From Eggerthellaceae bacterium (GTDB lineage: Bacteria; Actinomycetota; Coriobacteriia; Coriobacteriales; Eggerthellaceae): a stretch of DNA of 56,243 bases. The notes below the pieces were generated by a model that was not told the DNA's origin, searched no databases, and saw nothing but the letters and a program-made list of their open reading frames with translations. The stretch spans positions 1-56,243 of the forward strand of contig JAUNGO010000006.1 in NCBI GenBank assembly GCA_030524475.1, in the 5' to 3' direction. The translations under genes and the position numbers were made by a program. Positions 8,820 through 18,316 of the stretch are shown one piece after another. Each line of letters opens with the position of its first letter. The stretch's first letter is position 1.

Positions 8820-8895
8820 GTGACTTTGCGGAACGGGGCGGTCTGCGCGCATCGGGCGCAAACGCCCGCCGTGACCAAGAGCGAAAGGACTCATC

Positions 8896-10206
8896 ATGCC
8901 GAGCACTGTGCTTGTCGGCGCCCAGTGGGGCGACGAAGGCAAGGGGAAAATCACCGACCTCATCGCCAGCGACTACGACTACGTCGTGCGCTTCCAAGGG
9001 GGCAACAACGCCGGGCACACCGTCATCCACGGCGACAAGAAGCTGGCGCTGCACCTCATGCCGTCGGGCGTCATGTACGAAAACGCGGTGCCGGTGATCG
9101 GCAACGGCGTGGTGATCGACCCGGGCGTTTTGGTGAAGGAGATGGCGATGCTCGAGGCCGAGGGCATCTCGTGCAAGCGCCTGAAGATCTCCTGCGACGC
9201 GCACGTGATCATGCCGTATCACAAAGACCTCGACGGCGCCGACGAGAAGCGCCTCGGCGAGAACCAGATCGGCACCACCAAGCGCGGCATCGGCCCGTGC
9301 TACCAAGACAAGATGGGTCGCAAGGGCATTCGCATCCAAGACCTGCTCGACGAGAAGATTTTCCGCCTGAAGCTTGAGACCGTGCTGGCGCAGAAAAACC
9401 CCATCCTGGAGAAGATCTACGGTCTGCACACCTACACGGTCGAGGAAATCTGCGAGGAATACCTGCCGTACGCGCGCATCTTGAAGCCGTACATGGCCGA
9501 AACCGCGCAGATGCTCAACGACGCTTTGCGCGAGGGCAAAAACATCCTGTTCGAGGGCGCGCAGGGCACGCTGCTCGACATCGACCACGGCACGTACCCC
9601 TACGTCACCTCGTCGTCGTGCTGCGCGGGCGGCGCGGCCACGGGCACGGGCGTGGGCCCGAAGGCCATCAGCCGCGTTTTGGGCATCCAGAAGGCGTACG
9701 TCACGCGCGTGGGCGGTGGTCCTTTCCCCACGGAGCTCACCTTCCCCGAGGACGGGGGCGTCGGCCAAGACGCCGTCGACGGCGAAACGTTGTGCCAGGT
9801 GGGGCACGAGTTCGGCGTGACCACGGGCCGCAAGCGCCGCTGCGGGTGGTTCGACGCGGTCATCGCGCGCTACGCCGCCGAGGTGAACGGCCTTACCGAC
9901 GTGGCGCTTACCAAGCTCGACGTGCTCTCGGCGTTCGACACCGTCAAGGTGTGCGTGGCCTACGAGTGCGACGGCAAGCGCTACGACTACTTCCCCATGC
10001 AGCAAAGCGTGCTGTTCCACGCGAAGCCCATCTACGAGGAGCTGCCCGGCTGGAAGGACGTCGACATCACGGGTTGCAAGACGTACGAGGAGCTGCCCGA
10101 GAACACGCGCAACTACGTGGAGTACCTGGAGAAGATCACGGGCGTGCCGATGAGCATCGTGAGCGTGGGACCCGACCGCGATCAGACGATTATGCGGAGC
10201 TGGTAG
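8896..10206 (+). CDS. purA: Adenylosuccinate synthetase
   Basis: 436 residues, the usual family length. The P-loop GDEGKGK is at residues 12-18, with NNAGHT shortly after, QLLD-type and GTTKRGIGP segments in the middle, and TGRKRRCGW plus GPDRDQT near the C-terminus. The enzyme joins IMP and aspartate using GTP in the first committed step to AMP, in the cytoplasm. GAAAGGACTC precedes the ATG. purD follows after 18 bases, so the two purine genes are probably co-transcribed. Confidence 0.97.
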   Translation: MPSTVLVGAQWGDEGKGKITDLIASDYDYVVRFQGGNNAGHTVIHGDKKLALHLMPSGVMYENAVPVIGNGVVIDPGVLVKEMAMLEAEGISCKRLKISCDAHVIMPYHKDLDGADEKRLGENQIGTTKRGIGPCYQDKMGRKGIRIQDLLDEKIFRLKLETVLAQKNPILEKIYGLHTYTVEEICEEYLPYARILKPYMAETAQMLNDALREGKNILFEGAQGTLLDIDHGTYPYVTSSSCCAGGAATGTGVGPKAISRVLGIQKAYVTRVGGGPFPTELTFPEDGGVGQDAVDGETLCQVGHEFGVTTGRKRRCGWFDAVIARYAAEVNGLTDVALTKLDVLSAFDTVKVCVAYECDGKRYDYFPMQQSVLFHAKPIYEELPGWKDVDITGCKTYEELPENTRNYVEYLEKITGVPMSIVSVGPDRDQTIMRSW

Positions 10207-10224
10207 GCGGCGAAAGGAACGAAC

Positions 10225-11514
<1,290 letters not shown>

Positions 11515-11557
11515 TTTTGTTCCGCTTGCCCTGCGGGTTTGGAGAAAGGAAAGGCGT

Positions 11558-12556
11558 ATGAAGGTAGCGGTTCTCATGGGGGGCTCGTCGTTTGAGCGCG
11601 AGTTTTCCCTCGACAGCGGCAAGAACGTGTGCGCCGCGCTCGAAGAGGCGGGGCATCGCGTGGTGCCGCTCGACACCAACGCCGAGCTGGTGCCCACGCT
11701 GCGCCGCGAGCGCCCCGACGTGGTGTACAACGCGCTTCACGGCAAGCACGGCGAAGACGGCACCATCCAAAGCCTGCTTGAGTTTTTGGGCATCCCGTTC
11801 GTCGGGTCGCCCGCGCACGTGTGCCACCGCTCGTGGAACAAAGACGGGTTGCACTCGTCGCTGGAGAAGTACCGCTCCATCACGAACGAGCCGGCCATCG
11901 CCTCGTGGCCGCAGGGCGTGTACATCGCGCGCGACGCGTTCAAGGACATGGGCGCGGCCACCGCGCTCGACCTGGTGGAAGATCGCGTGGCGGGCGGCTA
12001 CCCCGTGTGCGTGAAGCCCGCGCACGGCGGCAGCGCGCTCGGTGTGCATCGCGTCGACTCGCAGGCCGAGCTGGGCGAGGCGGTGCTCGACGCGCTTTCT
12101 TACGACGACGCGGTGAACATCGAGCAGTGGGTGGAAGGCGTGGAGCTTTCCGTGGCCGTCCTCGGCTCGGGTTGGGACGCCTACGCACTGCCGCCTGTGG
12201 AAATCGTCGCGCAAACCGACTTCTACGACGCCGAGGCGCGCATCAAGGGCCTGGTCGACTTCCATTGCCCCGTGCGCTTGGAGTCGCTTTCTTCCGACGA
12301 GGCCACGGCGCAGGGCATTCGCGCGGAAATCGAACGCGCGGCGCTTGAGGTGTACCGCGCCTACGGCGTGCGCGACATGGGCCGCGTCGACATGATCTGG
12401 GACGGCGGCGCGGCGCGCTGCTTCGAGCTCGACGTGTCGCCCGGCATGACCGAGCGCTCGCTGTTCCCGAAGGCGTGCGAGGCGGCTGGCTTAAGCCTGC
12501 CCGCCGTCCTCGACGAGCTGGTGAACCAAGCCTATGAGCGTGGAGTGGCTTTCTAG
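11558..12556 (+). CDS. ddl: D-alanine-D-alanine ligase
   Basis: 332 residues from the ATG preceded by GGAGAAAGGAAAGGC; the frame stays open upstream but the family begins at MKVAVLMGGSSFERE. ALHGKHGEDGTIQ is the N-terminal Ddl signature, PVCVKPAHGGSALGV the ATP-grasp loop, and the C-terminal DMIWDGG...ELDVSPGMTERSLFPKA matches the second Ddl signature. It makes the D-Ala-D-Ala dipeptide for peptidoglycan. It follows purD after 43 bases and may be in the same transcript. Confidence 0.92.
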   Translation: MKVAVLMGGSSFEREFSLDSGKNVCAALEEAGHRVVPLDTNAELVPTLRRERPDVVYNALHGKHGEDGTIQSLLEFLGIPFVGSPAHVCHRSWNKDGLHSSLEKYRSITNEPAIASWPQGVYIARDAFKDMGAATALDLVEDRVAGGYPVCVKPAHGGSALGVHRVDSQAELGEAVLDALSYDDAVNIEQWVEGVELSVAVLGSGWDAYALPPVEIVAQTDFYDAEARIKGLVDFHCPVRLESLSSDEATAQGIRAEIERAALEVYRAYGVRDMGRVDMIWDGGAARCFELDVSPGMTERSLFPKACEAAGLSLPAVLDELVNQAYERGVAF

Positions 12557-12586
12557 TTCCGCTTGCCCTAACGGGACAAGCGGAAC
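12556..12586 (+). repeat. Short dispersed palindrome, copy 1
   Basis: GTTCCGCTTGCCCT, a short centre, then the matching GGGACAAGCGGAAC. Related palindromes lie at 37680-37709 and, inside hypF, at 40545-40577; a half copy follows purD at 11520. Confidence 0.65.
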
Positions 12587-12727
12587 GGCTCGACGCTGCG
12601 CGGGGCTGAGGCACCCAGCCTAGCCCCTTGTTTTGAACTCGGCGCGGCGCGAAGGCCGCTTGGTCCAAAGGCGGGGCTATTCTGGGCACCTCAGCCCCGC
12701 TCGCTGACTCTACGAACGACCTGTGAC
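12587..12727 (+). repeat. MITE-like hairpin element, copy 1
   Basis: Begins GCTCGACGCTGCG and ends CGCTGACTCTACGAACGACC then TGTGAC. Between them are 28-base inverted arms (12600-12627 and 12673-12700) with four mismatches around a 45-base loop. The same end sequences recur inside hypF (41272-41455). With the adjoining palindrome it fills most of the 328-base gap after ddl. Confidence 0.6.
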
Positions 12728-12884
12728 TTGCGTTCACCCCCCTGTTCTTCCCCACTTCCTGGCAAAGTGACGCCTTGTCAACGGTGGGTTTTCGAAAACG
12801 TAGAACCCTCGTGTTTTCTGCCGTGCGTCTTGCGGGCTCGCCTATAATGAGCCCATCGACAAGCAAACTCTCAAGGAGGCAGCT

Positions 12885-13436
12885 ATGGCCAACAGGATCG
12901 GTTCTTTCATCATCGGCGGTATTGTGGGCGCGGTTGCGGCTCTGCTCGCGGCGCCGCGTTCGGGTGCCGACACCCGTGCGATGGTCGCCGACAAGGCGAA
13001 TGAGGTTCTCGACGACGCGCAAGGCTGGGGCGCTCAGGCTGCCAGCAGCGCGCAGCAGGTGTACCAGCAGGCGGCCACGAAGGGCGCCGAAGTGGTAAAC
13101 GACGTGACGGCCAAGGGCGCCGAGATCGCCGACGACGTGCGTGCCAAGGGCCAGGGCGTCGTGGAGAACGTGCAGGAAGTCGCGGGCGGCATGAAGCCCG
13201 TGTTCACCGAGAAGAACGACGAGCTGCGCGACAAGATCGAGGCGGCACGCGCGCGCATCGCTGAGCAGGTGGCGAAAAACGCCGAGGAAAGCGCGGCTGC
13301 TGCCGAGGCGGTCGAGGACGCTGCCCCCGTCGTTGCTGCCGAGGCGCAGGACGCGGTTGAGACGGTGGCCGAGAAGGTTGCCGACGCTGCGGAAGCGGTT
13401 GAGGGCAAAGCCGAGGAAGCCGCCAGCGCCGAGTAG
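12885..13436 (+). CDS. YtxH-domain membrane-anchored stress-type protein
   Basis: 183 residues. A single N-terminal membrane segment (SFIIGGIVGAVAALLAAP, about residues 7-24) is followed by RSGADTRAMVADKANEV, the YtxH pattern, then a long Ala/Glu/Val-rich amphipathic helix. AAGGAGGCAGC precedes the ATG. The PRC-barrel gene downstream shares Ala/Lys-rich helices, and a terminator separates them. Envelope or stress role is inferred from the family only. Confidence 0.75.
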   Translation: MANRIGSFIIGGIVGAVAALLAAPRSGADTRAMVADKANEVLDDAQGWGAQAASSAQQVYQQAATKGAEVVNDVTAKGAEIADDVRAKGQGVVENVQEVAGGMKPVFTEKNDELRDKIEAARARIAEQVAKNAEESAAAAEAVEDAAPVVAAEAQDAVETVAEKVADAAEAVEGKAEEAASAE

Positions 13437-13470
13437 GTTCGCGCAAGCAATTGACAAACAGTTGAGATAT

Positions 13471-13510
13471 AACGAGGTCAGACGCGCGGCACGGTCTGGC
13501 CTCGTTTTCG
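13471..13510 (+). terminator. Rho-independent terminator after YtxH gene
   Basis: Arms AACGAGGTCAGAC (13471-13483) and GTCTGGCCTCGTT (13494-13506), one wobble pair, 10-base loop, followed by TTCG. Confidence 0.75.
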
Positions 13511-13531
13511 TATGACGACGTAAGGACGACC

Positions 13532-14806
13532 ATGTCCCAGCAGTTGATATGCACCAAAGACCTTGTCGGCACGAAGGTTTGGATCGAAAAGCCCAAAAAG
13601 AAAGACCCCGACGCCACCAAAAAAATGGGGAAGGTGCGCGCGTGCGTGTTCCACCCCAAGGACAAGCGCTGCGTGGGCTTTATCGTGAAGCGCCCCGATC
13701 TGGCGCTCATGTTCCACCGAAAAGACCTGTTCGTGGCCTATAACGGCTACGACATGGTGGACGGCTCGATCGTGGTGCGCGACGCGCCCGAGGCCACCGA
13801 CAAAGGGGCGTGCAAGGCACTCGGCGTGAACTGGGACGAGTGCGTGCTGTGGGTGGGGCTGCCCGTCATGTGTCAAGACGGCACGGAGTTCGGGTTGGTG
13901 GGCTCGATCACCTACGACGCGAAAACGGGCGCCATCGTCACGCTCGACGTCACGCAGGGCGCAACCGCCAACGCGTTGCTCGGCGTGCGGCACGTGCCCG
14001 TCGACCTCATTCGCGGCTTTCGTTACGGCATGGGCGCCGAGCTTGTGGTGTCCGACCAGCAAGACGAGGAAAACGCCGTGCGCGGAGCCATCCTTGTGGA
14101 CGACGCCGTGAAGAAGCTGTCGGTTGAGGGCGGTTTGGCGGAGAAGGCGGGCGAGGCCACGGCGGTGGCGAGCGACAAAGTGCATCGCGCGGCCGACGCG
14201 GCCAAGCCGAAGGTCGACGAGGCCAAGGCGGTTGCGGGCGCGGCTGCCACAAAGGGCGCGTACGCTACGGGTCGGCAACTCAAGCGCGCGAGCCATATGT
14301 TCTCCGACTTCAAGGACGAGTTCGACCGCGCCTCGGGCAAGGACGCGGGTTCTAAGGACGCGGGCGCAAACAGCGCAAACGGGACGGCTCAAATCGCGCA
14401 TGCGGGCGAAGGTAACGATTCTGTCACGCTTTCGTCATCTTCTGGCGAGCCTGCGGAGGTAACATCGAACGAGCCTGCGGAATCGCGGTCTGCGGCGGCG
14501 CCAAGCGAGTCTACGGAAGCGGAGGTCGAGTACGTGTTCGTCGACGAGGACGGCAACGAGGTTGTCTACGTCGACGAGGACGGCAACCCCATCACCGACC
14601 CGATGCTCATCGACGAGGACTTCGAGTTCGAGGAAGACGTGGTAATCGAGGCCGGCAAGCCGTCGGGCGCGAAAGAGGCGGGATCGAAGGTCGGCACCGC
14701 CGCAACGGCGGAAGGCGCCGCGCAGGCAGTCGGCACGCATTTGAAGAAGGCGGGCGGCATGTTCGCGGCCTTCAAGGAGGAGTATGACAAAGCACGCAAC
14801 GAATAG
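13532..14806 (+). CDS. PRC-barrel domain protein with acidic tail
   Basis: 424 residues. Two PRC-barrel-like regions occupy about residues 1-85 and 95-185 (VGFIVKRPDLALMFHRKDL; GSITYDAKTGAIVTLDV). A helical segment with LKRASHMFSDFKDEFDRA near 250-270 is echoed at the very C-terminus by LKKAGGMFAAFKEEYDKA, an internal repeat. Between them lies an acidic stretch with repeated VDEDGN. PRC-barrels are protein-protein or RNA-associated modules; no specific role can be assigned. The end overlaps the next gene by 23 bases. Confidence 0.75.
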   Translation: MSQQLICTKDLVGTKVWIEKPKKKDPDATKKMGKVRACVFHPKDKRCVGFIVKRPDLALMFHRKDLFVAYNGYDMVDGSIVVRDAPEATDKGACKALGVNWDECVLWVGLPVMCQDGTEFGLVGSITYDAKTGAIVTLDVTQGATANALLGVRHVPVDLIRGFRYGMGAELVVSDQQDEENAVRGAILVDDAVKKLSVEGGLAEKAGEATAVASDKVHRAADAAKPKVDEAKAVAGAAATKGAYATGRQLKRASHMFSDFKDEFDRASGKDAGSKDAGANSANGTAQIAHAGEGNDSVTLSSSSGEPAEVTSNEPAESRSAAAPSESTEAEVEYVFVDEDGNEVVYVDEDGNPITDPMLIDEDFEFEEDVVIEAGKPSGAKEAGSKVGTAATAEGAAQAVGTHLKKAGGMFAAFKEEYDKARNE

Positions 14807-15710
14807 CGGCGTCGTGGACGAAGCCGAGCACGACCATCCGCGTCTTGACGCCCTTAAGGAGAGGTCCCAAGAAACGAAAACCGTTCGCGGCCGCACCATG
14901 AGCGCGGGCGACGTCTTCAAGTTCGCGGGCCTTGCGGTGTTTCTTGTTCTCATGGTTGTGATCGGCTTTCTGATCTGGCCTTACATCAAGGAGCTCTTCG
15001 AGCCGGGCGGCATTGAGCGCGTGATGGAGCGGGTGCAGAACGCCGGGCCCGGCGGCGTGGTCATACTGCTTGCCATCCAATTCCTGCAAATCGTGGTGGC
15101 GTTCATTCCCGGCGAGGTCGTCCAGGTGGCGGCGGGCATGCTCTACGGTCCGTGGCTCGGCGCGTTGGTGGTGTTGGCAGGTTGCGTCGTGTCGAGCGCG
15201 TTCATTTTCGTCGTCGTCCACAAGCTCGGCGCGCCGTTCGTGCAAGACATGGTGCCCACCAAATACCTCGACAAGTTCCGCAAGTTCGAGGCGTCGGGCA
15301 AGCTCAACCCGCTCGTGTTCATTCTGTTCCTCATCCCCGGGCTTCCCAAAGACGTGTTCACCTACCTCGTGCCCCTCACTGACATGCGCATGCGCACGTT
15401 TTTGCTGCTGTCGAACATCGGGCGCATTCCCGGCATCGTGGTGTCGACTTATGCGGCGGCTGGCATCGTCGAGGGCGACTACGTGCAAAGCGCCATCATC
15501 TTCGCGGTGACGGCGGTCGTGGCCGTTGCGGGCATGCTGTGCTACGAGCGCGTGATGAAGTGGTACGAGGCGCGCACGGCGGCCAAGGGCAAGGAGCCCA
15601 GGCACGCCGACGCCGTGGTCGTGCTGCCAGACGCCCGCGAAGCAATCGACCCCGAAGACTACGCCACCAGAAACAGCGGCATCATCGCAAAGAAGGGCGA
15701 GATCAAGTAG
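14784..15710 (+). CDS. VTT/TVP38-TMEM64 family membrane protein
   Basis: 308 residues with about five membrane segments. FIPGEVVQVAAGMLYGPWLG and the later FLIPGLPKDVFTYL are VTT (SNARE-associated/DedA-like) signatures, at about residues 110-205. A hydrophilic N-terminal 45 residues precede the first helix. The ATG has AAGGAGG inside the 3' end of the PRC-barrel gene, so translation is probably coupled. DedA-like proteins support membrane homeostasis or lipid flipping; the substrate here is unknown. Confidence 0.85.
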   Translation: MTKHATNSGVVDEAEHDHPRLDALKERSQETKTVRGRTMSAGDVFKFAGLAVFLVLMVVIGFLIWPYIKELFEPGGIERVMERVQNAGPGGVVILLAIQFLQIVVAFIPGEVVQVAAGMLYGPWLGALVVLAGCVVSSAFIFVVVHKLGAPFVQDMVPTKYLDKFRKFEASGKLNPLVFILFLIPGLPKDVFTYLVPLTDMRMRTFLLLSNIGRIPGIVVSTYAAAGIVEGDYVQSAIIFAVTAVVAVAGMLCYERVMKWYEARTAAKGKEPRHADAVVVLPDAREAIDPEDYATRNSGIIAKKGEIK

Positions 15711-15794
15711 CGCATTCTTTCGCGGGGTGCGCCTTTCTCCGAATCCCCCCGATTTCGACTGCCTGACCCTCGCCCTTCTTGCCGTTTTCTTCCG

Positions 15795-16436
15795 CTATTC
15801 GATCTTGCGGCGGAAGTCGTCGAGAATCTCCTTGTAGACGTCGGGGTTTTGCCGCAAGTACGCTAAACGCCGACCCAACCCGCTTATCGCTTGCCGTTGT
15901 TGCTCGACGGAAAGCCTCATGAACGTCCGGTAAAGCTTAAGCGAGAAGTCGTGCTGCTCGTCGAGCCCGTTGGTGACCACGGGGTTCATGCCGTCTTTAC
16001 GCCGCAGGTTGGTCGGTTGATGGGAGCCCCTGCCGTTTTCGTCCGGCAACACGATGCTCCCGTGCTCGATTTGGTAGAACAGGCAATCGAGTCGCGAAAG
16101 GTAGGGGTCTTTTCTGTCGTGAGGCTCCGCCATGTTGCACAGTCTTTGCAAACTGTTGAGGTTCGCGTCGCTGTCGGGCATCCAATCGAAAAGGAAGAAC
16201 AACTCGCAGAAAGCGAGAAGGGAAAGCCGCTCGCGGCGGAGTGCCTCAGTGAGTGCTTGCGGGGAGCCGTCTGCGGCTATGCGTGCGGCAAGGGTGCCTA
16301 CAATGCGGTGCAGATCGTCCTCGTCGCGCGCGCGTTTTCTGACGAGCGGCATGAGACGGGTTAGCTCGTCGGAGTAGTCCGGCTCCGACGCCGGCTTTGC
16401 GTCTTCAAGAGCGGTTGTAACGTCGTTACTGTTCAC
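15795..16436 (-). CDS. Uncharacterised protein downstream of ClpX-like gene
   Basis: 213 residues from a GTG start with AAAGGGGAA upstream; a longer frame to 16502 would run 77 bases into the ClpX-like gene and is less likely. The protein is soluble, charged and helical, without a motif I recognise; it includes LTRLMPLVRKRARDEDDLHR and a C-terminal LSVEQQRQAISGLGRRLAYL. The 11-base overlap with the ClpX-like gene and shared direction suggest a clpP-clpX-like operon accessory, for example an adaptor or substrate, but this is inference from position only. Confidence 0.6.
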   Translation of the reverse strand: MNSNDVTTALEDAKPASEPDYSDELTRLMPLVRKRARDEDDLHRIVGTLAARIAADGSPQALTEALRRERLSLLAFCELFFLFDWMPDSDANLNSLQRLCNMAEPHDRKDPYLSRLDCLFYQIEHGSIVLPDENGRGSHQPTNLRRKDGMNPVVTNGLDEQHDFSLKLYRTFMRLSVEQQRQAISGLGRRLAYLRQNPDVYKEILDDFRRKIE

Positions 16437-17592
16437 AGGATTCCCCTTTCTTGTTGTTCTTATCAGCCTCGCCCGAAGCAGATTCAACTTGAAGCTCGTC
16501 ATTGACGGCCGTGATTGTTACCTGTGTGATTTCGCCGTTGACTCGACACTCTTGCGCGGCGTGCGAGACGTAGGTCACGATTTCGCTTTCAAGCGCGCGG
16601 GCGCCCAGGTTGCTGGCAATAGCGCGCTGCGCGAGCAGGTGCGCGGCGTCGTCGTCGATGCGGAAGTCGACGCGCGGCGGCATGACGGCGGCGAAGCGGT
16701 TCTGCAAGCTGCACCGCGAGTTGTTCACCACGTCGATCAGCTGTTCCTCGGTGAGCGCCGGCAGCGGAACGATCATGCCGATGCGTCCCGTGAGCTCCGA
16801 CAAAATGCCCCAGTGCAACAGGTCGATTGTCTTGGCTTGCGTGCGCAGAAGGTTCTCGTCGTCGCTGTACGCCACCGCGCTGATCGCCTCGTCGTGCGTG
16901 CCGCCCGTAGCGTACGTCTCCTTGCGCAGACGCGGCGCCACGAAGCGTTTTCCCAGCCCTGAGAACGCGCCGGCGAACAGGAAGAGCACGCCGCTGGTGT
17001 CGAGGTCGTACGAGACGCGCGTGTTTTCGTCGTGGGCATGGTATATGCCGCCGTCGAGAAGCTTGAGCATGCTGGGCTGCGCGTTGAACCCGCCGTATTC
17101 GCGCTCGGTGCGACGGTCGATGCGCATCTTGTCGAACTCGTCGAACAGCACCACTTGCACGGCGTCGGGGTTTTCCTCTTGCGTGCGCGCCACGGGAAGA
17201 AGCTCGCTTTCGACCGAAGAGCCGCGCCAGCCTGTGCCGGTAAGCGTGGTGGAACTGACGACGGTGAGAGGGAGCCCCATTGCCTTGCAGACGGTGCGCA
17301 AGATGTAGGTCTTGCCGCTTGCGGTGGGGCCCATGAGCATGATTGAACTGAGGCGGGGCAGCTCAGATTCGTCGACCCCTTCGCGGATCCTCTGTCTCCG
17401 GTCGATCCACAGGCAGAAGTATTCGACGATTCGCCTGATCTGGTCGCGTTGGCCGACCACTTTCTCCTCGACCTCCGCCACGATTTTTTCCAGATCGTAG
17501 TTTGCCTCTTCGTACAGGTACGTTTTCAGGCATTCTTCGTTTTCCTTGTCGATGAAGCCGAACCCCTCGACGGTTTCCTTGATTACGCTCAT
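16426..17592 (-). CDS. ClpX-like AAA+ unfoldase without zinc-binding domain
   Basis: 388 residues. Walker A GPTASGKT is at 88-95, Walker B VVLFDEFDK at 147-155, the Arg-finger region LTGRIG ends at 271 and sensor 2 GARAL is at 330-334, all as in ClpX. Differences: no N-terminal Cys4 zinc domain (residues 1-45 are a unique acidic helix), the pore loop reads GWRG (121-124) where ClpX has GYVG, and I see no clear IGF-type loop for ClpP docking in the 215-245 region. It lies 14 bases downstream of a clpP-like gene, so the pair probably forms a protease, but it may be a specialised unfoldase rather than housekeeping ClpX. Confidence 0.8.
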   Translation of the reverse strand: MSVIKETVEGFGFIDKENEECLKTYLYEEANYDLEKIVAEVEEKVVGQRDQIRRIVEYFCLWIDRRQRIREGVDESELPRLSSIMLMGPTASGKTYILRTVCKAMGLPLTVVSSTTLTGTGWRGSSVESELLPVARTQEENPDAVQVVLFDEFDKMRIDRRTEREYGGFNAQPSMLKLLDGGIYHAHDENTRVSYDLDTSGVLFLFAGAFSGLGKRFVAPRLRKETYATGGTHDEAISAVAYSDDENLLRTQAKTIDLLHWGILSELTGRIGMIVPLPALTEEQLIDVVNNSRCSLQNRFAAVMPPRVDFRIDDDAAHLLAQRAIASNLGARALESEIVTYVSHAAQECRVNGEITQVTITAVNDELQVESASGEADKNNKKGESCEQ

Positions 17593-17606
17593 TTGCTTCT
17601 CCGTTC

Positions 17607-18176
17607 CTAGATGGTGTTGCTGACGCGATCGACGATGCCGAATTCGACGGCGTCTTCGGCTGAGAGCCAGTTGTTGCGATCGGTTGCTTGCTCGATCTCG
17701 TCAATGCTTCGCCCCGTCTGTTCGGCGAGCAACGCGTTGAGCTTCTTGCGCTTTCGCATGATCTCGTTCGCTGCGATGGCGATGTCGGACGCCTGGCCTC
17801 CCAAACCGTTTTGCAGGGGTTGGTGAACCATGATGTCCGCGTGGGGCGTTGCGGTGCGCTCGCCTTTCGTGCCGCACGCGAGTACGACCGCCGCCATGCT
17901 GGCCGCGGTGCCCGTGGCGCGCGTGTGCACTTCGCTTGCAAGCGAGTTCATGCAGTCGATGATGGCGAAGCCTGCCGACACCGAGCCGCCCGGCGAGTTG
18001 ATGAGCAGGAAGATGGGCGCGTGGCTTTCCTCGTCGAGGCACATGAGTTCCAGGGTGACCTCGTAGGCCTTTGCGTCGTCGATGGCGCCGTAGAGCGGCA
18101 CGATGCGGCGTTCGCGCAGGTGGTTGAGGGGGTTGACGCGCGGTGTGTAGTCGTCGTCGTAGAAGTAGTCGGGCAT
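17607..18176 (-). CDS. clpP: ClpP-family serine peptidase, divergent triad
   Basis: 189 residues. Nucleophile Ser93 sits in GTAASMAA and His118 in IMVHQPL, both canonical, but the third triad position reads Asn168 (TDRNNW) where E. coli ClpP has Asp171 in TERDRF. The oxyanion-type INSPGGSV (60-67) is intact. The ATG is preceded by GAAAGGAGCAAC. Listeria ClpP1 is a known precedent for Asn at this place; such ClpPs are weakly active alone and may work in mixed rings. The following gene encodes a ClpX-like ATPase. A canonical ClpP elsewhere in the genome is likely but not visible. Confidence 0.9.
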   Translation of the reverse strand: MPDYFYDDDYTPRVNPLNHLRERRIVPLYGAIDDAKAYEVTLELMCLDEESHAPIFLLINSPGGSVSAGFAIIDCMNSLASEVHTRATGTAASMAAVVLACGTKGERTATPHADIMVHQPLQNGLGGQASDIAIAANEIMRKRKKLNALLAEQTGRSIDEIEQATDRNNWLSAEDAVEFGIVDRVSNTI

Positions 18177-18316
18177 GGTTGCTCCTTTCGTGTGGGTTTG
18201 CTTTCTGCGGAAGGGGAAGGGAACGGGGTTGGGCGGCGTGGCGGGGCTGGCTGCAGGCTTTGCGCGGGTGCGGCTTGTGGCTCGCAGCCAGCCTTACTTA
18301 CGCGGGGAAGGTGGTT

